Positions 14,723-23,272 of a DNA stretch of 34,512 bases are shown here, in pieces. Every line of letters starts with the position of its first letter. Position 1 is the first letter of the stretch. The notes under the pieces are model-generated. The model had not been told where the DNA came from. It did no database searches and saw only the letters and a program-made list of their open reading frames with translations. Source of the DNA: an uncultured bacterium (GTDB lineage Bacteria > Oederibacteriota > PGYV01 > Palsa-1178); NCBI GenBank assembly GCA_937889595.1, contig CALAOR010000033.1, positions 1 through 34,512 on the forward strand. The letters run 5' to 3'. The position numbers were made by a program, and so were the translations under genes.

Positions 14723-15514
14723 CTACCGCAGCTGCCTTTGCGCGAACTTTAATACCTTTTCCACGGTCATGGGATCTGCGTCTATTATATCCACGGAACT
14801 CCACGCGTCCATCATGTATTTTTGTATATAGGCGTACGGCAGATAACCATATCCTTTGTCTCCCCACTGCGCAGTCCAGGAATTCTTGAACTTGATAAGT
14901 TTTTTGGCGTCGTCATACCCAACCGCACATATGGCATGCCCGCCCAGGGTCTGCTCGCCTGTCTTTGGCATGGGTACTTTCCCTGTTTTCGTATCCATCA
15001 TACCCTGGTACACTTCCACGCCGATAACGCAAGGCCCTTTTTGCGCGATTGACATGCGCAGTTCGTTGAGGTCAAGTATCCTTGCGTATGAAAGTTCCCT
15101 GAACTTTGTAGCATCGGCTTTTGCGCCGGATTTCGGTTTGTCATCCTGATGTGGCTGATACGGCCAGAAGCTTTCCATGCATGTGCCGAGGACTTTGAGC
15201 ACTTTCATGGCAAACCTGATGTTTGTGCCTTCGGAGTTTGGGTAGCCGTCGATCTTTTTGCATTCCGAATACAGAAATCTCGGGGATAATTCCATATATT
15301 TTTTCCAGTCAACCTGTTCCTGATACTCTTTCATGCCCGCCACGGTTGAAAAAGCCACGCAGGTTCCTTCATCGCCCTGGTCGCGCACAGGCGTCATGGC
15401 GGATGCGTAGTCTACTTTCGCCGGAATTTTACTTACAGGCAGATAAGCGCGCATAAGGTAGTCACGGTTATCTTTTTTGTCCCGTTTACATCCAAGCTTG
15501 TATTTTTTGTTCAT
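14723..15514 (-). CDS. papain-like (C1 family) cysteine peptidase
   Basis: A 263-residue peptidase with the complete catalytic set: oxyanion-hole Q46 and nucleophile C52 in RDQGDEGTCVAFS, H193 in LGGHAICAVGYDD, and N211 in FKNSWTAQWGDKGYGYLPY. The N-terminus (KDNRDYLMRAYLP) replaces a propeptide and matches the short form found in bacterial and viral C1 peptidases. There is no signal peptide or membrane segment, so it is either cytosolic or exported by another route. An SD-like GAGGGGTGG precedes the ATG, and a candidate promoter lies about 85 bases upstream. It stands alone, between a repeat and the barrel operon. Its target is unknown. Confidence 0.88.
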   Translation of the reverse strand: MNKKYKLGCKRDKKDNRDYLMRAYLPVSKIPAKVDYASAMTPVRDQGDEGTCVAFSTVAGMKEYQEQVDWKKYMELSPRFLYSECKKIDGYPNSEGTNIRFAMKVLKVLGTCMESFWPYQPHQDDKPKSGAKADATKFRELSYARILDLNELRMSIAQKGPCVIGVEVYQGMMDTKTGKVPMPKTGEQTLGGHAICAVGYDDAKKLIKFKNSWTAQWGDKGYGYLPYAYIQKYMMDAWSSVDIIDADPMTVEKVLKFAQRQLR

Positions 15515-15597
15515 GTTCCACCCCTCATTTTTTCACGTAAGGCATACAAACACCGGCGGCATTATGACGGTATTGTATTTTTCCTTATATCGGATTG

Positions 15598-15626
15598 ATA
15601 ATACCATTTTGTGTTTTGCCATGCAA
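15598..15626 (-). promoter_or_regulatory. candidate promoter of the C1 peptidase
   Basis: On the minus strand TTGCAT (15621-15626) and TATTAT (15598-15603, 5 of 6) are separated by 17 bases. It sits between the end of the barrel operon and the peptidase start. Confidence 0.35.
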
Positions 15627-15653
15627 GATGAAAAACATGGAATATTATATGAC

Positions 15654-18164
15654 TTACTTGGATTCTTCCTTGACTTCAACCTGCGTCGCCGCAGATACCG
15701 GCGTATTTACTGCTTCTTCTCTTTGATTCATGACCGGAGTTTCAGTCGCAGCCGGTGTGGCCGCAATGGTTGAAACAGGCAACGGCGTTGGCGTTACTGC
15801 GGCCTCCTGTGTGTTTTTTGCGGAGCCATAGAACATTACTCCCATGCCTAAACGGTATAAAAACTCGTTTTGCATAGAAGGGATGTTGAATGGGTTGGAA
15901 CCGTGATACCCGACTCTATTATGCACATAATATGAAGCGCCAATGTCAAGAACGAACCAGTTCATAAGCATTCTTATCCCGGCTTCGCCGCCGCCGGTCA
16001 GCGACACAAATATTTCGGTCTCATTAGGGGGGGTATTCTGTTGATACATATTGAAATTTGCGCCGATAACAGGCCCCAGGTAAAATCTTGACGGTGACCT
16101 CCCGCCGGGATAGAAATCAAAAGCAATATCCAACCCCGCCAAATACCGTTTAATTCCGGTCTCGTTGCCATTCTCGTACTTCCCGCCCAGGATAAAACTC
16201 ATGCCAAAAATACCATCATCGCCGAACCCAAGCCTCAGGCCTGATCCCTTCGTGCCATCCCGGACAAATCTTACGATGTCAGCCAGATCGACCTCAAGAA
16301 ATGTGCCGTCAGTTGTGCCGCTATTTTTGGGATCATTCCGGACCCCGTCTTTTTTATTTTCCGGCGCATTCCCATCCTGTTTTTCTCCGGGCCGCACAGG
16401 TTCAGCGCCGTAAAACATAACGCCCAGGCTGACATGCGGCATAATGGCACCCGTGGGAAGTTTCGGAATATACTGATACGGATTGGTCTCCACCATAACG
16501 CTGCTGTTGCCGGTCATATTATGGTCTATCCTATAGTCAACCCCTATATCAAGTACAAACGCGTTCATAAGGAACCTGACCCCCGCTTCGCCTCCTGCAG
16601 TCAGATCAAAACCCAATTCTTTATCGCCGCCAGCCGGTTTATATGAAAAATACCGTGCTCCTATCAAAGGCCCTATATAAATACCTGACGGTGAGCGGCC
16701 AAGGGGATAAAAATCAAATGCCACATTCAGCGAACCGTCAAAAATTTCGCTGAATGCGGGATTATTTGCTTCAGTCAGTATTTCCGGGATAAAGCTCATG
16801 CCGAAAATACCGTCATCGCCAAAACCAAACCTGCCGCCGCCGCCCATCCAGCTGTTTGAAACTGCCCTGTAAATACTGATACCGTCTGCTTCAATAAAAA
16901 ACCCAGCAGTTGTCCCTTTTTCATCCGCACCGGTTTTGGGATTTTCCGGGTTCCGTTCATTTTTAAGTTCTTCAAGTATTTCCTTTCTAAGCCTTGCTTT
17001 CATTTCTTCTTCGGTTTCTTTTTTGACTTCTTCTTTCGTAACATCTGGCCCGGGGGTATATGCCGCCACTGCGTTCCGGGATATGGCCGTATTTTCAGCT
17101 GCGGCCGGCGTAAGCCCCATATTTGTGACTGTGGGTGTTTGAATATAATTTGCTTCATTACTATGCGTCACAGCAGGAATTTCAGCCGTTGTTTCCGCTG
17201 GTGTCACGGTTAAAACCGGTAACGGAGTTGATGTTGGCCAGGGTGTGGGTGCGGGCCGCGGCGTATCGGTTGATTCGGGCGTGTCGGTTGGTTCGGACGT
17301 ATCAGCCCGCGCCGGGGTGTTTACAGTCCTGATGTATTCTGTTTTATTGCCGGCGCCGCGGTTTTTTACGGGTGCGGGTTCCGCGGGTTCATTATACATA
17401 CCTGTCCTGCCGTCAAGATAATACGTCACACCGGTCCCGATAGTAACAATACCCGACGTTTCTATACTGAGCGTTATATCAAGGCTGCTTCTGTAGGACA
17501 GGAAATAACTGGCTCCTCCAAGCAGCGCAAAATCAAAGGTCCCGCCCCCGGCCGAATAGTTTAACTGCGCGCCAAAATTAATGTCCCATTTTGGATCGAT
17601 CAAATAATGGTACCTCCCGCTCAGGCCGAAAGAAACACCACTGCCGGAAATGGAACAATTTATAGCGCTGTCCAGCACATTCTGCAAAAAATACGACCCT
17701 ATGGTTCCGTTTAATGACGGAGTGCCGGCAAAATCCCCGCTTAACGCCAAAGACATAAAAATATTCCTGCCGGTTTCCGCCTTGATTTCCGGCCCCCACT
17801 GCTCGATTAAAACCGCTGAATCCGCGCCTTCGGATTTCCATAACGCGGTCCTTTTTTCGCCTTCACGTATCTCCACAAATACGGCCCTGCCCGTTATTTT
17901 TGAGATTTTTTTCCAGGTATTGGCTGCTGTAACCGAGAAATCATTTTTTTTCCCCTGGTCAGCATCCATGAATTTTTCAGAGGCTTTAAGGACGAGGTTC
18001 CCCTGGTCTGACACAAACGCGTCGTCAAATAATTTTTCATTTATATAAAATCCTGTTTTTTTGAACTCCAGCGCTAGAGCCTGGTCCTTGACCGCGCCGT
18101 GCACGGTTGCGGTTAACACCAGCAATATCAAAGCGGCCCCGGTAAATATTATATTTTTTTTCAT
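15654..18164 (-). CDS. exported multi-barrel protein with duplicated domain
   Basis: An 836-residue protein of no family I know. It has a signal peptide (about 1-24), an N-terminal globular part, and a first strand-rich module (about 135-252). A proline/threonine-rich linker with TDTPESTDTPRP-type repeats (about 283-330) and a charged helix (377-405) come next. Then come two copies of one beta-barrel-like domain (417-586 and 617-780). Both copies contain GFGDDGIFGMSFI, AFDFYP-x-GRSPS, GGEAG-x-R and a final GVMFYG. The tail is again P/T-rich. I take the ATG at 18164, whose A overlaps the TGA of the gene before it (TGATG); a GTG one codon earlier is also possible. The linker suggests an extended, perhaps wall-spanning or surface part. 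It is the last gene of a four-gene operon. Confidence 0.75.
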   Translation of the reverse strand: MKKNIIFTGAALILLVLTATVHGAVKDQALALEFKKTGFYINEKLFDDAFVSDQGNLVLKASEKFMDADQGKKNDFSVTAANTWKKISKITGRAVFVEIREGEKRTALWKSEGADSAVLIEQWGPEIKAETGRNIFMSLALSGDFAGTPSLNGTIGSYFLQNVLDSAINCSISGSGVSFGLSGRYHYLIDPKWDINFGAQLNYSAGGGTFDFALLGGASYFLSYRSSLDITLSIETSGIVTIGTGVTYYLDGRTGMYNEPAEPAPVKNRGAGNKTEYIRTVNTPARADTSEPTDTPESTDTPRPAPTPWPTSTPLPVLTVTPAETTAEIPAVTHSNEANYIQTPTVTNMGLTPAAAENTAISRNAVAAYTPGPDVTKEEVKKETEEEMKARLRKEILEELKNERNPENPKTGADEKGTTAGFFIEADGISIYRAVSNSWMGGGGRFGFGDDGIFGMSFIPEILTEANNPAFSEIFDGSLNVAFDFYPLGRSPSGIYIGPLIGARYFSYKPAGGDKELGFDLTAGGEAGVRFLMNAFVLDIGVDYRIDHNMTGNSSVMVETNPYQYIPKLPTGAIMPHVSLGVMFYGAEPVRPGEKQDGNAPENKKDGVRNDPKNSGTTDGTFLEVDLADIVRFVRDGTKGSGLRLGFGDDGIFGMSFILGGKYENGNETGIKRYLAGLDIAFDFYPGGRSPSRFYLGPVIGANFNMYQQNTPPNETEIFVSLTGGGEAGIRMLMNWFVLDIGASYYVHNRVGYHGSNPFNIPSMQNEFLYRLGMGVMFYGSAKNTQEAAVTPTPLPVSTIAATPAATETPVMNQREEAVNTPVSAATQVEVKEESK

Positions 18165-19735
18165 CACATATACCTCGTGACGCCTATGTAAATGGAACCC
18201 GACGGCGCGCTGTCGCTTCCAGGGCTTACCTGTATATTCAGCATGGTATCAAGGCTGCTGCTTTTTTTACTGTCTAAGTACCATGAAATACCCCCGAGAA
18301 GTCCTCCTGAAAGAGCTGGCCCTGCGGTATTAAATGAGATAGACCCTCCATAATTTAAACTGAACGAATCGCCCATAAAATAACGCTGGATAGCGTTAAC
18401 GCCGATACTCACGCCGCTGGAAGTGTCCAGGCTTAAATTCAGCGATACGTCAATCCCTGAATCCAGAATAACCCCAAACCTCCCGCTGAGCGACGCCCTT
18501 AAACCGCTGCTCCCGCCGATAATCAGCCTGGCTCCGCCGAATCCTATGGAAAATTGGGCGGGTTTTTCGGCAAAAGTCTTTACTGTTTGTTCCTGCCGCC
18601 AGTTGTCCTGGTCCGACACCGGCATGTTTTTTAACTGTTTCAGCTTGTCTTTCAGCTGGGCCTTTGCTTCCTTATTTTTTTCCGCGGCTATAATAGCCTG
18701 TTCCACGGCTTTCTGGCCGCACTGGAAAGCCCCGGCTTTTTCAAGCGCAAGAGCATACCCGAGATACGGCAGGACCCAATCCGGATAATCCTCTATAAGC
18801 CCCCTGAAAATTAAAATGGCGGCGAAATACTTTTTTTCCACAAACATTGACAATGCCCTTGCAAGCCTGGTTTTCGCTTTTTCCGGCGGCGCCATACTGC
18901 TACTTTTCATGCTTGGCAGGCCCTGTGCATCATCCCCTGAATTGACTTTAACTTTTAAATCCCGTTTGAGCCCTTTGCGCCACACAATTATGTCCAGCTC
19001 GCCGCCAATTGGTTTGTTCTTTATGATATCTTCCAGGTCCCGGATATCCCCGATTGTTTTACCGTCTATTTTCATTATCACGTCATTCTGGGACAATTCA
19101 GTCCTTAACTTTTCCGGCCCTGGATAAACAGTAAGCACAACCACGCCGTCGCTCACCGGGCAATCCAGTTCCTTTATGAAATCCCTGTCCAAACCCGCAT
19201 AAGACAATACCCCTATATTTTTTTTCCTGCCTGTATCTGAAGCCATATTCGAAAAAAAGTCGTTGTTTCCCCGGGCTATTTTCCAGAAATTCCCGGCAAT
19301 ATCCCCGTACCCGGCAAACATAAATACCATGCCCGCATAGTAATACGGCTGTGTACCCGAAGGATCCGTCATATGCGCGCTGTCAAGATACAGCATCGCA
19401 GGTTCGTAATAACCGCCCAAAGACAGGGCATAAGCGTATTCAGACTCCAGTTTTTCTCCTGAGCCGCCTGCTATAAGCGATTTATAGCAGTCAAGCGATT
19501 CAGGTATATATCCCAGTACCAGGTAGCCCCTGGCCGCGTTGATTAATTCATCGGAAATCCAGGGTTTATCTGCTTCGGGGCCGCGGAATTTTATGTCTTT
19601 GCTTTTGTAGGCCCGGGGGTTAAACGCGGGAAGGCCGTCTTCGGCAGGCGCTGTCAAAGGCAACGCCATGGAAAAAAATACAATCAAAACGGCGGTTATT
19701 GCATTTTTTATCCCGGACGTTTTATTTTTAGCCAC
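18164..19735 (-). CDS. exported TPR-PDZ-beta-barrel protein
   Basis: A 523-residue protein with an unusual architecture. A signal peptide (about 1-31) is followed by TPR-like helices (about 60-160), a PDZ domain (about 180-265, with LRTELSQNDVIMKIDGKTIGDI as the typical PDZ core), and a second TPR-like segment (290-370). The C-terminal strand-rich module (395-523) ends in RYM. That last module resembles residues 135-252 of the protein encoded next: both have LLGG-x-S, SSLD and a closing SG-x-x-x-IG strand. The start is GTG, without a strong SD, 3 bases after the preceding stop codon, so translational coupling is likely. The PDZ and TPR parts would bind periplasmic partners while the barrel sits in the outer membrane (inference). 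Confidence 0.75.
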   Translation of the reverse strand: MAKNKTSGIKNAITAVLIVFFSMALPLTAPAEDGLPAFNPRAYKSKDIKFRGPEADKPWISDELINAARGYLVLGYIPESLDCYKSLIAGGSGEKLESEYAYALSLGGYYEPAMLYLDSAHMTDPSGTQPYYYAGMVFMFAGYGDIAGNFWKIARGNNDFFSNMASDTGRKKNIGVLSYAGLDRDFIKELDCPVSDGVVVLTVYPGPEKLRTELSQNDVIMKIDGKTIGDIRDLEDIIKNKPIGGELDIIVWRKGLKRDLKVKVNSGDDAQGLPSMKSSSMAPPEKAKTRLARALSMFVEKKYFAAILIFRGLIEDYPDWVLPYLGYALALEKAGAFQCGQKAVEQAIIAAEKNKEAKAQLKDKLKQLKNMPVSDQDNWRQEQTVKTFAEKPAQFSIGFGGARLIIGGSSGLRASLSGRFGVILDSGIDVSLNLSLDTSSGVSIGVNAIQRYFMGDSFSLNYGGSISFNTAGPALSGGLLGGISWYLDSKKSSSLDTMLNIQVSPGSDSAPSGSIYIGVTRYM

Positions 19736-19738
19736 GTT

Positions 19739-20728
19739 TTATTTTTCAGCCCCGCTTTTTTTCTTAGAATTAAAATTATAATTTTTTAGGTCATCGACAT
19801 TGCTTATTTTAAGGACCCCGTAGTTATCGGGCATGAAAACATACAATATATTCTTTTGCATCAGGATACGCGGATTTGAGGCCTTCATGAAATCTATGCA
19901 TCCGTTGCCCTCCGCATATCCTATGTACGATGCCGTAGAGTAAAAAATCCCTGCTTTCCCGCTGTATACTATGCCGGTTATGTCTTCTGAAGGATGGACA
20001 AAAAAACCTTTAACACCGTCTTTGCCGTTCGTTATTTCCACGATCATACGGCCCATCGCGATATATGTTTTTTTACCGTTCCCAGCCACGGCTGTTATGG
20101 GTTTTTTGACTGAAAAAATATGTTTATAACACAAAGCAGACCCTTTATCACCGGTTTTTACCGTGCTTCCTTTCCCTCCAAACGTATAAACATTGCTATC
20201 CCCGCTTTCATTATCGTAACCTTTTAAATACAGTATATTTCCTTCTCCCGGGAACATAGAGCAGCCGGGGACAGGCAGGCTGGCTAAAGGCTGAAAAGAC
20301 GCGGATATTATCCCATTTTTATCCGCTTCCGCTTTTTTTCCGATCTCAGCTATAAATCCAAGGTATTTATCAGTCGATATATACATTACCCCACTGTCAA
20401 GAAAAGCGAATTCCCTGTACGGAACATCCATCTTTAATACGAAATTCTTCCCGAAATTCGCGAGCATATTATTATCACGGCCAAACCACAGGTTTCCTTT
20501 TGTATCAACGGAAAATTGCGCGTTGTTTTCCGCTGCGGGTTTTAATCCGTTCCTGTCCCGGGGCGGCAAAAGCCATTCAAATATCATTTTTGTTTTTGCC
20601 GGTAATATCACGAACGTGTCCGGTACATATTTAATTTTTCCTTTATTCCCGGTATCAGCGGTAATCCCGGCCGCGGCAATGTTAAAACAAAATACCGTAA
20701 GCGCAAAAAATTTCAGGTTGTTTTTCAT
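19739..20728 (-). CDS. exported protein, beta-propeller-like
   Basis: A 329-residue exported protein with a signal peptide (about 1-24, ending AAAGITA). The rest is a succession of short strands with patterns such as AQFSVDTKGNLWFGRDN, GVMYISTDKYLGFIAEI and NILYVFMPDNYGVLKISNVDD, which look like propeller blades that end in aspartate or asparagine loops. No catalytic motif is visible. The ATG at 20728 overlaps the stop codon of the gene before it as TGATG. Residues just after the signal peptide (KIKYVPDTF) are encoded by DNA that resembles the dispersed GTGTCCGGTAC repeat arm. The function is unknown; operon context suggests an envelope assembly or sensing role. Confidence 0.65.
   Translation of the reverse strand: MKNNLKFFALTVFCFNIAAAGITADTGNKGKIKYVPDTFVILPAKTKMIFEWLLPPRDRNGLKPAAENNAQFSVDTKGNLWFGRDNNMLANFGKNFVLKMDVPYREFAFLDSGVMYISTDKYLGFIAEIGKKAEADKNGIISASFQPLASLPVPGCSMFPGEGNILYLKGYDNESGDSNVYTFGGKGSTVKTGDKGSALCYKHIFSVKKPITAVAGNGKKTYIAMGRMIVEITNGKDGVKGFFVHPSEDITGIVYSGKAGIFYSTASYIGYAEGNGCIDFMKASNPRILMQKNILYVFMPDNYGVLKISNVDDLKNYNFNSKKKSGAEK
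20615..20640. repeat. repeat-arm-like sequence inside a coding region
   Basis: CGTGTCCGGTAC plus TTTAATTTTTC, separated by three bases, match the arm of the inverted repeat at 10663-10689, where four bases separate the same two blocks. Here the stretch lies in frame in the mature N-terminus of the exported protein. Confidence 0.5.
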
Positions 20729-22050
20729 CAATAGGTACCGTCCAGATTTTTTCCTTCAAAGACAAAAGCTTTTAATCTGCCCAGGTTTTCATGTATTGTT
20801 TCATTGGCTGTTTCACTGAAAGATTTTCCACCCGTAACATCCACATTCCTTCCTATAAGGGTGGATGCCGCATCATTTGTGCTCTCCACAGCACGGTCCC
20901 CGACCTTACCGGCAAAATATGTATAAACCGCTCCGCCGGTAACAGCCACACCGCCTGTACCAGCCAGACCCTCCGGTAATAAAGCCACAACTCCCCCCGG
21001 CATTTCGCTTAACGCGCCGACCACATCGCCTTTGGCCAAGTCCTTGCCGATCGTGTAAATACTCATCAATATACCGGCTATGCTGCCTGCCGTTTCTCCC
21101 GCCTCCTCGCTAATCCCGAACTCAGCGACCAGTTTTTTCCTGCTTTCTTCGGCATAATAATCTTTCCCCGGTTCAACAGCAATACCTAACCCTTCGGAAA
21201 GGACGGCTATCAGCGCATTTGATTTTTCCTGTTTTCCGGAAGTTTCATCCTGCACGCCTTGAATTATACCGGCATCCATATTTACGAGCCTGTTTTGGTC
21301 CACAACAGAATTTAACCGTAATCGTTCCCTTTCTTCCACTGTCATATCATTATTGGTACGCAGTAATTGGGGGACAGTTCCCGATCCTATATACACCCCT
21401 CCGGTATCATTTCCAACAGGCAAATTTGGATTTGGAGTCTTGCCAGCCGCCGGGGTTGGTTCCTCATTTTTTACAGGACTTTTATTTTTGTCGTATCCCT
21501 TGTAAAAAGTGGCATTCGGTATTTCCGAGTCATCGCGTACCAGCCTCGTGTCATTGTTATTAATGTATTTCATTATTTCCCTGATGGCAAAATCATTAAA
21601 CGGCATGCCGCCCGAGGCGGCCCTCAATAAGGCATCAAGATTTGGATACCCGTTTTGCAGCGCCCTGGCCTGAAAAGCATCCCACTTTTGGCTGTTATTC
21701 TTTGCCCAGTCCTGTAATTCTGTTATCTGGTTGGGCGTGAAAAAAGCCTGCCCCGTGGTGTCACTGCCAAAATTCGCTTTTCCGCTTGATCCGCTTGACC
21801 CGCCGCCGGCGCTGGATACGGCCACACACTCATAAGGATTAGAGTTGTTCCCGCAATTACAGGTACAGTGATATGCCACCCCGTTGTAAACATCATCCCA
21901 GGATCCGCCGCAGGGAATCAACACATGTTTGGAAGTTACGCAGTTTTCAACACCAGGGGGTGATGCCGGGGGAAACGCGAGGACCGGGTGTGTATTGCCG
22001 ATGCATAAAAATGATAAAATGGCGGATATTATTATTAAAAAATTTTTCAT
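20728..22050 (-). CDS. exported protein with Cys-rich head and Gly/Ala-rich segment
   Basis: A 440-residue exported protein, first in the operon. The signal peptide covers about 1-25. A cysteine-rich head follows with six cysteines (C37, C47, C62, C64, C66, C75; note HCTCNCG), then a glycine/serine linker (81-90). Helical parts run through 106-165. A Gly/Ala-rich, mildly hydrophobic region (about 316-388: AGSIAGILMSIYTIGKDLAKG, then GGVVALLPEGLAG) recalls the pre-toxin or pore-like segments of polymorphic toxins and glycine-zipper proteins. The C-terminal 50 residues are polar with no recognised toxin motif. GGAGG precedes the ATG, and a near-consensus promoter lies upstream. I do not recognise the whole protein; a secreted structural or effector role is possible. 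Confidence 0.65.
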   Translation of the reverse strand: MKNFLIIISAILSFLCIGNTHPVLAFPPASPPGVENCVTSKHVLIPCGGSWDDVYNGVAYHCTCNCGNNSNPYECVAVSSAGGGSSGSSGKANFGSDTTGQAFFTPNQITELQDWAKNNSQKWDAFQARALQNGYPNLDALLRAASGGMPFNDFAIREIMKYINNNDTRLVRDDSEIPNATFYKGYDKNKSPVKNEEPTPAAGKTPNPNLPVGNDTGGVYIGSGTVPQLLRTNNDMTVEERERLRLNSVVDQNRLVNMDAGIIQGVQDETSGKQEKSNALIAVLSEGLGIAVEPGKDYYAEESRKKLVAEFGISEEAGETAGSIAGILMSIYTIGKDLAKGDVVGALSEMPGGVVALLPEGLAGTGGVAVTGGAVYTYFAGKVGDRAVESTNDAASTLIGRNVDVTGGKSFSETANETIHENLGRLKAFVFEGKNLDGTY

Positions 22051-22084
22051 TGAATGCCCTCCAAATATATCTCATTCTTATATA

Positions 22085-22117
22085 TGCGAATTATCGCATT
22101 GTTATATATTTTGTCAA
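22085..22117 (-). promoter_or_regulatory. strong promoter of the four-gene exported-protein operon
   Basis: On the minus strand a perfect TTGACA (22112-22117) and GATAAT (22090-22095, 5 of 6) are 16 bases apart. A small inverted repeat, TGCGA-ATTA-TCGCA (22085-22098), covers the -10 box and could be an operator. Confidence 0.7.
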
Positions 22118-22207
22118 TATTTATTTTTACAAATAATTATTAACCGTTGAAAACAAAGGAAAATAAAGGAAAAATGTGATGGCCTTATCTTACTCTAAAA
22201 CATATTT

Positions 22208-22257
22208 GATGCGGTCGAAAAACCCTATTAAACCATGAAATTCTTTATCGTGTCCGG
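22208..22257. repeat. 50-base dispersed repeat, copy B
   Basis: This copy matches 10622-10671 at 45 of 50 positions. It lies in the 242-base stretch between the four-gene operon promoter and the first barrel paralogue. Unlike copy A, the inverted-repeat arm stops after GTGTCCGG. Confidence 0.85.
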
Positions 22258-22292
22258 CATTATCATTTAAACCTTAAACCCCGGTGTTTGCA

Positions 22293-23108
22293 TTAAAATC
22301 CCAGGCTGATCCCTATGCCTATGTTTATTCCGGAAAAATCAAAAGGCACGTCCGTATTGCTGGCGTCTTTCATGGTTTCGCCTTTATTCCCGACAGTGTA
22401 TATTACGCTGTTCAGGGAATAATCCACGTTTTCGGATTGTTTAACATTAATAATGTTTGCCAGCCTGTATCCGGCATTTACGTTAAAATCCACATTTTTA
22501 GCGATCTTTATTTCCACAGCTGCGTTTATTTCACCGCAAAAACCAAGCCCGTCATACGGCTGCACATAACTTGACGTCTGGCTCCCTGCATTTATGACAT
22601 CAACATTATTTACCACATGCGCGAACCCTACTCCACCGAACGCTCCTGCACTTAGTGAAATAGCCGTTCCCGGCAGGCCAAACCTCAAAGTTGCTCCGGC
22701 TTCCACCGGTATAAGCGATACATCCATGGATGTCTTTGTATTTAAAGGACCCGGAAGTACATGCTCGGACGTTGCCGGAAAGCAGTACAAATACCCGGCT
22801 CTGGGGCCTAACATTAAAAACGGATAAACCGCGATTTCTATATCAAAAGTGCCGATAACTCCCGCACCAAGTTTCGTGACAGCATAATCATCGTTCATTG
22901 CGTCGTTTGCCTGTTTCATACTTACCGTGGTAAAATCCACATTAAGCGTCAGCCTTAATGACTGTGAAGCCGCGTCATTCTGGGATTCATCCGCCAGCGG
23001 TATCTGCACTGCCGCCTGTCCTGATTCTCCCGGCTGCTTTGTTTCTTCCGCAATTAAGCCAAACGGAATCAGACAAATAATTAAAGCAAATACCTGTAAT
23101 TTTTTCAT
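22293..23108 (-). CDS. outer-membrane beta-barrel protein, paralogue 1
   Basis: A 271-residue exported protein with a signal peptide (about 1-20, ending LIAEE). The rest shows alternating hydrophobic strands such as AVYPFLMLGPRAGYLYCF, AISLSAGAFGGVGFAHVV and VDFNVNAGYRLANIINV, and ends in IGIGISLGF with the terminal phenylalanine expected of BAM substrates. It is similar to the next gene upstream: both end with DFSGINIG-x-GI-x-L-x-F and share NAGYR or NGGYR with AN-x-IN. The porin or adhesin role is unknown. A strong AGGAGG precedes the ATG. A TATAAT-like -10 lies at 23166-23171 without a clear -35. Confidence 0.8.
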   Translation of the reverse strand: MKKLQVFALIICLIPFGLIAEETKQPGESGQAAVQIPLADESQNDAASQSLRLTLNVDFTTVSMKQANDAMNDDYAVTKLGAGVIGTFDIEIAVYPFLMLGPRAGYLYCFPATSEHVLPGPLNTKTSMDVSLIPVEAGATLRFGLPGTAISLSAGAFGGVGFAHVVNNVDVINAGSQTSSYVQPYDGLGFCGEINAAVEIKIAKNVDFNVNAGYRLANIINVKQSENVDYSLNSVIYTVGNKGETMKDASNTDVPFDFSGINIGIGISLGF

Positions 23109-23214
23109 ATTTCCTCCTGCGGGGTAAAATTTGTTGCCCTATTGAATATACTCCGCCGGAATCGCATTATAAAGAATATTATTCCGCTTTTAATCGACTT
23201 TTTTCCAAGTCAAA

Positions 23215-23250
23215 GCAAAAAGCCCCGCGCTTGCGCGCGGGGCTTTTTGC
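23215..23250. terminator. bidirectional-looking GC-rich terminator
   Basis: A perfect 16-base stem (23215-23230 with 23235-23250) with a TTGC loop and A-run/T-run flanks built into the stem. It lies 22 bases after the stop codon of barrel paralogue 2 on the minus strand and would separate its transcript from paralogue 1. Confidence 0.85.
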
Positions 23251-23272
23251 TTTTAATCAGGACAGCAAAACA

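Noticed and set aside
14547-14867. Minus-strand open frame of 106 codons before the protease end
   Set aside because: It overlaps the C1 peptidase in another frame and crosses a palindromic repeat; no ribosome-binding site.
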